From Gammaproteobacteria bacterium CG_4_10_14_0_2_um_filter_38_22 (lineage in GTDB: Bacteria; Pseudomonadota; Gammaproteobacteria; Coxiellales; Coxiellaceae), in NCBI GenBank assembly GCA_002793195.1, contig PFPT01000013.1:1-52775 (forward strand): a DNA stretch of 52,775 bases, read 5' to 3'. The notes under the pieces were generated by a model. It made no database searches and was not told the DNA's origin. It saw only the letters and a program-made list of their open reading frames with translations. Positions 47,434 through 52,775 of this stretch are shown piece after piece (within the stretch, counting starts at the first letter, position 1; every line of letters begins with the position of its first letter). Made by a program: the position numbers and the translations under genes.

Positions 47434-50400
47434 ATGAAGCTACCCACCTTTTGCATTCAGCGCCCCGTTTTCGCAACGGTACTCAGTTTAATTTTAGTGC
47501 TCATTGGCATTATGGGTTATCAAAATTTGCAAACCCGTTTTTTTCCACGCTTTCAGAAAAATAAAATTTTTATCACAACAACCTATTCCGGCGCCAGCGC
47601 CAATTTAGTTGAAAGCAGTATCACCACACCCATTGAAAAAGCCATCAGCGGTATTGAAGGCATTGATTACACCACTTCTGTCAGCAGTCAAGGCGGCAGC
47701 AAAGTAGTGGCTGTATTAAATCCAGGAACCAATCGCTACGACATCACCAATAAAATTCGCAACCAAATCGCCATGGCATCGGGATCATTGCCTAGCACCA
47801 TTCAAGCGCCCGTCGTGCACGCAGGTTATGGCGATATGGAATTGATGGATGTTGGATTTAGCATTCAAGGTGGTCATTTAAAAGTGTTACGTGATTATCT
47901 GGATCGCAACGTCATTGACCGCATTGAGCAATTACCGGGCATTGCTGATGTTGGTATCACTGGCGCCAATAAATATGCAATGCGTATCACATTGCATCCC
48001 AGTAAAATGACGGCACGACAAGTGAGTGTCAACGATATCGCACAAGCAATCACTAATAATAATTTAGAACTACCAGCGGGCTATATCAAAACACCCAGTA
48101 TGGCATTTCCAATCACTGCAAAAACAGAACTCCATACCACATCACAATTTGGCAATATTCTTATTAAAAATACAGATAACAATCCCATTTATTTAAAAGA
48201 TGTCGCCAGCATCAAACTGGGCAGCGATACCGAAAGCAAAACCATTGTGCGTGTGAATGGACAACGTTCTATTGTGCTAACGATTTATAATAGCAATGAT
48301 GCAAATCCCATTAATGCCTCTCAACGTGTAGCAGCCTTATTACAAAAAGTTGGTGCACAATTACCTTCAAATATGCATTATGCGGTTACATTTAATCAAG
48401 CCAATTACATGAAAGCCAGCATTGCTGAAGTGTATAAAAGTATTTTTCTAGCTATTCTCTTTGTTGCTATTATTATCTTTTTTTCGTTAGGCAAAATACG
48501 CTCTGCACTTATTCCCATTGTAACCATTCCGATTTGTATTTTAGCAACGACCGGATTAATGTATTTTTTAGGCTTTAGTATCAATATTATTACCCTACTT
48601 GCGATTGTATTATCGATTGGATTGGTAGTGGATGATGCGATTGTGGTTCTGGAAAATACGTATCGGCATATTGAAAACGGCTTATCTAAAAAAGAAGCTG
48701 CGCTAAAAGGCGCACAAGAGATTGCCACACCCGTTATTGCCATGACGCTCACTTTAGCCGCTGTTTACGCGCCCATTGGTTTAATCAAAGGGGTTGTTGC
48801 GCATATTTTTATGTCATTTGCTTTTACATTAGCCGCAGCTGTTCTAGTCTCTGGGTTTGTCGCACTCACGTTGTCACCCATGATGTGTTCGAAATTTTTA
48901 ACAGGCACTACAACAAAAAAAAGTAAATTCAGCGAAAGCATTGAACATTTTTTTCATAGATTGACGTATCGTTATCAAAAAGCATTAAGTTATGTTTTAT
49001 TGCATCGCTTAAAAATTATCATGATCACAGCGATGATGCTCATTGGTGGGTTTGTTTTTGTAAGCACCTTGCCCAAAACATTTTTACCAAAAGAAGACAT
49101 GGGGTTTATTATTACGCTACTTAACTCAGCCACCGGTGCAAATGACAAATACACTGAAACACAAATCCACACCATCAATAAAATGATTTCATCTGATTCC
49201 GGCGTAAAAACAACTGTTTCACTGTCTTTTCAGCATGCATCTAATAACAATGGCAATTTAATTTTCACCACACTGAAAAATTATAATCAACGAAAACAAA
49301 CAGCCGAACAAATTGCAGCATCTTTCAACACAACAATGAAAAAAGTACCTGGGCTCAACACGGTTTCATTTGCACCATCATTTGGCGGGTCCATTCAAAA
49401 TGACATTTCTTTTTATATCATGGCGCCAGCCAGCTATCGTTATTTGTACCATGTTGGCAACGCGTTGGTCACTGCATTAAATCACTACCCAGGATTAAGT
49501 AATGTGAAAAGCAACATGCAATTTAACAACCAACAATATAATTTAACAGTCAATCGCCCGCTGGCTAATCAAATGCAAGTGAATGTGAATACAATTGATA
49601 ACACCATTGCTGATTTATTGGGCGGTGATACAGTTTCTACTTTCCATCTCGCTGGTCAAACCTACGATGTTAATTTGCAAGCCAGCGCATCCTATCTGCA
49701 AAGTATTCAAGGACTCGATCAATTTACGGTAGCAACAGCAACGGGACAATTTGTTCCACTCACTAACTTGATTCATGTTGTACCCATTCGAACACAAACC
49801 AATTTATTTCATTATAATCGATTGCGTGCTGCGGGTATTTCCGCAGAAGTGACACCCGGATATTCTATGGGCAATGTTGTTAATTATTTACAAAAAGCAT
49901 TACCCACTTTGTTACCCAGCCAAGTTAAATATGCTTTCACAGGACAAGCGCGACGCATTGTTAATTCATCAAATTCGTTGCTCACGATCTTCCTCTTAGC
50001 CTTTGTGTTTATTTATTTAGTATTAAGCGCACAATTTGAAAGTTTTTTAGATCCCTTTATTATTTTGCTTGCTGTACCGCTGAGTATTGTTGGCGCACTC
50101 GTTAGTTTGAAATGCGTTGGTGGTTCTATTAATTTATATACCATGATTGGATTAGTCACGCTGGTTGGATTAATTGCCAAACATGGTATTCTCATTACCC
50201 AATTTGCAAATACCTTGCAAAAAGCGGGTGAATCAGCGCATGATGCGCTCGTGCATAGCGCCAGCATTCGGCTACGCCCCATTTTAATGACAACAGCGGC
50301 AATGATTTTTGGTGCGCTCCCTTTAATTTTTGCAACGGGTGCAAGCGCAGTCAGTCGACAGCAAGTGGGCGCTGTATTTGTCGGCGGATTATTTTTTGGA

Positions 50401-50472
50401 ACTTTTTTTTCATTGATTTTGGTGCCCATTGCATATAGTTATTTTGCACAATTGAAAAAGTGGCTAGCTTAA
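47434..50472 (+). CDS. RND-family multidrug efflux permease
   Basis: The 1012 residues have 12 membrane helices and two large periplasmic loops. The start KLPTFCIQRPVFATVLSLILVLIG is typical of AcrB-type pumps. Proton-relay residues are visible: the Asp-Asp pair in GLVVDDAIVVLENTYRH (about residue 400) and the Lys in GLIAKHGILI of the later helix. SVRRP-like REARPI is replaced by IRLRPILMTT. The substrate is unknown. It follows the adaptor by 94 bases, and no TolC-like gene is present. Confidence 0.93.
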   Translation: MKLPTFCIQRPVFATVLSLILVLIGIMGYQNLQTRFFPRFQKNKIFITTTYSGASANLVESSITTPIEKAISGIEGIDYTTSVSSQGGSKVVAVLNPGTNRYDITNKIRNQIAMASGSLPSTIQAPVVHAGYGDMELMDVGFSIQGGHLKVLRDYLDRNVIDRIEQLPGIADVGITGANKYAMRITLHPSKMTARQVSVNDIAQAITNNNLELPAGYIKTPSMAFPITAKTELHTTSQFGNILIKNTDNNPIYLKDVASIKLGSDTESKTIVRVNGQRSIVLTIYNSNDANPINASQRVAALLQKVGAQLPSNMHYAVTFNQANYMKASIAEVYKSIFLAILFVAIIIFFSLGKIRSALIPIVTIPICILATTGLMYFLGFSINIITLLAIVLSIGLVVDDAIVVLENTYRHIENGLSKKEAALKGAQEIATPVIAMTLTLAAVYAPIGLIKGVVAHIFMSFAFTLAAAVLVSGFVALTLSPMMCSKFLTGTTTKKSKFSESIEHFFHRLTYRYQKALSYVLLHRLKIIMITAMMLIGGFVFVSTLPKTFLPKEDMGFIITLLNSATGANDKYTETQIHTINKMISSDSGVKTTVSLSFQHASNNNGNLIFTTLKNYNQRKQTAEQIAASFNTTMKKVPGLNTVSFAPSFGGSIQNDISFYIMAPASYRYLYHVGNALVTALNHYPGLSNVKSNMQFNNQQYNLTVNRPLANQMQVNVNTIDNTIADLLGGDTVSTFHLAGQTYDVNLQASASYLQSIQGLDQFTVATATGQFVPLTNLIHVVPIRTQTNLFHYNRLRAAGISAEVTPGYSMGNVVNYLQKALPTLLPSQVKYAFTGQARRIVNSSNSLLTIFLLAFVFIYLVLSAQFESFLDPFIILLAVPLSIVGALVSLKCVGGSINLYTMIGLVTLVGLIAKHGILITQFANTLQKAGESAHDALVHSASIRLRPILMTTAAMIFGALPLIFATGASAVSRQQVGAVFVGGLFFGTFFSLILVPIAYSYFAQLKKWLA

Positions 50473-50499
50473 AAAGTGTGAACAAAAGAGAATAGGCTA

Positions 50500-51105
50500 A
50501 TGTATTTATCGCCCCAGTATTATATTGAAATTCCAGCAACGATTACGGCATTCACCAATATTTATCTTGCTGCACGTGCCAATATTTGGAATTGGTTATT
50601 TGGATTGGTTGCGGTGACTTTGTATTCTATTATTTTTTATCGAACCCGTTTATACGGCGATATGTCACTCCAAGCCATTTATTTTTATTTTCAAATCTAT
50701 GGTTGGTACCAATGGCGATATGGCAGCGAAAAACACACCGCGCTGACTGTGAAACGCATGCCAAAATCATTATATCTCATTACCATTTTAGTGATGGGCA
50801 GTTTGTTTGGTGCTTTTATTTTTATTTTGTCGCATTACACCAATTCCACAACACCCATAATTGATGCATTTACAACCGCACTCAGTTTAATTGCGCAATG
50901 GATGATGTGTAAGAAATGGCTGGAAAATTGGTGGTTATGGATTTTACTGGATATTGTTTCTGTTGAGATGTATTGGTACAAGCATTTATATATCACAGCC
51001 GGATTGTATGCTGTATTTTTAATTTTATGTTGCTCTGGGTATCGTATCTGGAAAAAAACGTTACAACACGAAGCCTCAGCCTGTGTTAAAAAAGCGCGTT
51101 TGTAA
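50500..51105 (+). CDS. pnuC: Nicotinamide riboside transporter PnuC
   Basis: The 201 residues have about seven hydrophobic segments and the PnuC hallmarks: NIYLAARANIWNWLFGLVAVTLYSIIFY, LYGDMSLQAIYFYFQIYGWYQW, and the late WLENWWLWILLDIVSVEMYWYK. It is expected to import nicotinamide riboside for NAD+ synthesis. No NadR-type kinase gene is in the window. Its 3' end overlaps the convergent MATE gene by 20 bases. It could be read through from the RND operon, 27 bases upstream. Confidence 0.9.
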   Translation: MYLSPQYYIEIPATITAFTNIYLAARANIWNWLFGLVAVTLYSIIFYRTRLYGDMSLQAIYFYFQIYGWYQWRYGSEKHTALTVKRMPKSLYLITILVMGSLFGAFIFILSHYTNSTTPIIDAFTTALSLIAQWMMCKKWLENWWLWILLDIVSVEMYWYKHLYITAGLYAVFLILCCSGYRIWKKTLQHEASACVKKARL

Positions 51106-52459
51106 ACGGTATTTTGTTGCCACTCACTTTCAAACGCCATCGCCAATAAATAACAAGCGCGCCAATAAACAAACCAATATTGCCGCCCAAGCGAAACCCA
51201 ATCACATTCATATGCAATTTGAATGCAAAAAAATACCCCAGCGGCAATACCAAACACCACATCACAAATAGCCCTACTTGCATTGGAAACTGCGTATCAA
51301 ACAATCCGCGAAGAGATCCTGAAATTACATCTCGTATTGAATTAAAAATCAGTGTGATTGCCATTAAAATAAATAAGGGACGAATCAGTGCGAGAATACC
51401 TGCATTTTTTGCTTGCTGCGTATTCATATAAAATGAAGCTAAAAAATGAGGGAATAAAACAAAGCCAATATCAACAATAAAAATCAACCCTAACGACACA
51501 AACAAACTAGCACGATTAATTAAATTGAGCTTGCTCAATTCTCCTGCGCCAACTGATTGTCCGACTAAAATACCAGATGCTTCTGCCATTGCAAAAATAG
51601 GCACAATCACCAAAAACATCCACTGTTGTGTTATTTGTACAGCTGCTAATGCATTGGTGCCCAACCAACCAATCATCATGGTGATGACAAAAAAAGCCCC
51701 TAATTCACCACCAAATTGCACGCTCATCGGCCAACCAATTCGAAAAATTTTACGCAAATAAATCAATCCCTGCATGGAACGCATTTTAAATAATTCAAAT
51801 TTTTGAAAATCTGAAAAGTAACGACAACAAATAAGCAGCAGTGAAAAATCAAACCAAGCTTGAATCGCGAAAGTGAGCCCCAATCCTTTAACACCCAGCG
51901 CAGGTATGCCCCATTTTCCAAAAATTAAAATATAAGCCAGCGGGATGCCGAGCAACATACTGAAAAAATTAATGATCATCACCAAGCGTTGTTTCAATAC
52001 ACCATAACAAAATTGCTCAAGACACGATTGCATCATGATGGGAACCACCCCCCACATTAATGCATGAAAATATTGTCGAACATACAGCAACATAGCTGGT
52101 TGTTGATGAAACCAACGCAGCACGGTGTCTGCATACCAAAAGAAAATCATCATGATCAAAGCTAATATAAATGACAGCAGCATTCCTTGTTGCACCAACC
52201 CACCAATTTCATCATAGCGTTTTGCACCAAATGATTGGCCAACAATAAAACTCAAAGAAAAAACAATGGAAATAAAGACCAGCAAAACCACGGTTAAAGT
52301 GGCGTTAATCAATGCACACGATGCCAATACATCACGCCCCAAATGTGAGACCATCATCGTGGCAATAAATCCACTGAACATTTGTAAAAAACGCGAACCC
52401 GCCATCGGCAAGGACAGCTGAACAACCCGTTTCATTTGTGATACAGAAATATCGTGCAC
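51086..52459 (-). CDS. MATE-family multidrug/cation exporter (NorM-like)
   Basis: About 457 residues with 12 hydrophobic segments. LSLPMAGSRFLQMFSGFIATMMVSHLG at the start and FAMAEASGILVGQSVGAGE in the middle fit the MATE family, which uses Na+ or H+ gradients to expel cationic drugs and metabolites. Start choice is uncertain: GTG at 52459 has GAGA before it, TTG at 52477 would add six residues, and ATG at 52435 would remove eight. The two halves show the usual internal similarity. Confidence 0.88.
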   Translation of the reverse strand: MHDISVSQMKRVVQLSLPMAGSRFLQMFSGFIATMMVSHLGRDVLASCALINATLTVVLLVFISIVFSLSFIVGQSFGAKRYDEIGGLVQQGMLLSFILALIMMIFFWYADTVLRWFHQQPAMLLYVRQYFHALMWGVVPIMMQSCLEQFCYGVLKQRLVMIINFFSMLLGIPLAYILIFGKWGIPALGVKGLGLTFAIQAWFDFSLLLICCRYFSDFQKFELFKMRSMQGLIYLRKIFRIGWPMSVQFGGELGAFFVITMMIGWLGTNALAAVQITQQWMFLVIVPIFAMAEASGILVGQSVGAGELSKLNLINRASLFVSLGLIFIVDIGFVLFPHFLASFYMNTQQAKNAGILALIRPLFILMAITLIFNSIRDVISGSLRGLFDTQFPMQVGLFVMWCLVLPLGYFFAFKLHMNVIGFRLGGNIGLFIGALVIYWRWRLKVSGNKIPFTNALF

Positions 52460-52477
52460 GATGTTATTTTCTCGCAA

Positions 52478-52775
52478 AAGACGATTTTAAAAAACGATTC
52501 AGAATAACAAGCACATGCATGCTGAGCAATACCGATTTTTGCTACAAGTTTACAGAATTAAAAATGGCATCTCAGATTGTCTCTAAGTTCATTCTCTCTA
52601 GGATGAACAAAAAGGAGTTTCAGGAGCGCTTTCTTTCTTTTGAACTTTTCCAGCTCCCTTTGCAGGAGCAAATAACCAAGACTGTAAGCCCCCACAAATC
52701 CCACCTACCCGAACACTTCAACCCCTGTTAACCTCGCTTTGTTTCTAACAAAGCGCAGGAGCAAATGATGATAGA
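52478..52775. other. Right-edge region without a supported gene
   Basis: About 300 bases. A plus-strand frame to 52731 (97 codons) begins inside the MATE gene and resembles no known protein, though its second half is more GC-rich than the neighbours. A perfect 9-bp hairpin, CGCTTTGTT/AACAAAGCG with loop TCT, lies at 52735-52755. GCAGGAGCAAAT occurs twice, at 52662-52673 and 52755-52766. Two ATG codons right after the second copy (52765, 52768), with AGGAG before them, may open a gene that continues beyond the window. Confidence 0.4.

Noticed and set aside
52438-52731. 97-codon plus-strand frame at the right edge
   Set aside because: It begins inside the MATE gene on the other strand, has no clear ribosome binding site at its start and no recognisable family; only described as part of the edge region.

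Overview
The window is AT-rich, gene-dense DNA from a gammaproteobacterium. Gene content and order point to the order Legionellales (Legionella, Coxiella, Berkiella and relatives). Evidence for this includes minCDE, a ligA-zipA-smc string, rlmD-relA, an rpsF-rpsR-rplI-dnaB operon with a DUF2232-type membrane gene inside it, a stand-alone BarA/LetS-type phosphotransfer domain, csrA, a PlaA-like secreted GDSL lipase, and effector-like genes without clear homologues. No rRNA or tRNA gene, CRISPR array, complete insertion sequence or secretion-system gene was recognised. The placement is an inference from content, because no database search was possible.

Layout. 1-3.1 kb: a broken sugar transporter behind the minC-minD-minE division-site operon. 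2.4-7.2 kb: a glutamine-amidotransferase-like protein with rdgC, a secreted lipase, and an unknown four-helix membrane protein translationally coupled to the Hpt protein. 7.4-11.1 kb: rodA, mltB, a TPR-methyltransferase and a small membrane protein. 11.1-13.1 kb: yciA-doxX, a divergent bufferin-like metal-binding precursor, a glycine-zipper lipoprotein and a SnoaL-like protein. 13.1-20.5 kb: ligA, zipA, smc and a Sel1/SPOR lipoprotein. 20.5-21.1 kb: a long intergenic stretch with a 15-codon ORF that has a perfect ribosome binding site and a strong terminator. 21.1-26.1 kb: rseP, rlmD and relA. 26.2-31.9 kb (minus strand): rpsF, rpsR, DUF2232, rplI, dnaB, sdhE and a large APC-type transporter. 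32.0-37.4 kb: an Mth938-like gene with nadE, an eight-cysteine secreted protein, asd, aroC and udk. 37.4-42.4 kb: an accessory-looking block with a 1216-residue repeat-rich coiled-coil protein, a small conserved gene, csrA, and a 169-residue protein ending in a CaaX box. 42.4-52.8 kb: lysC, rluD, a DegP-type protease with an RND adaptor and pump, pnuC, and a MATE exporter.

The most interesting signal is at 41.8-42.4 kb. The small gene there ends in Lys-Lys-Cys-Cys-Cys-Ala-Thr-Met, a eukaryotic-style prenylation signal. A tandem repeat 46 bp upstream of its start codon closely resembles the PmrA box that controls Dot/Icm effector genes in Legionella and Coxiella. With the neighbouring repeat-rich protein, csrA between them, and the Hpt/membrane pair elsewhere, the window looks like housekeeping DNA carrying a few host-interaction genes. 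Other points of interest are the 15-residue ORF with its terminator and the bufferin-like peptide whose maturation enzymes are not in the window.
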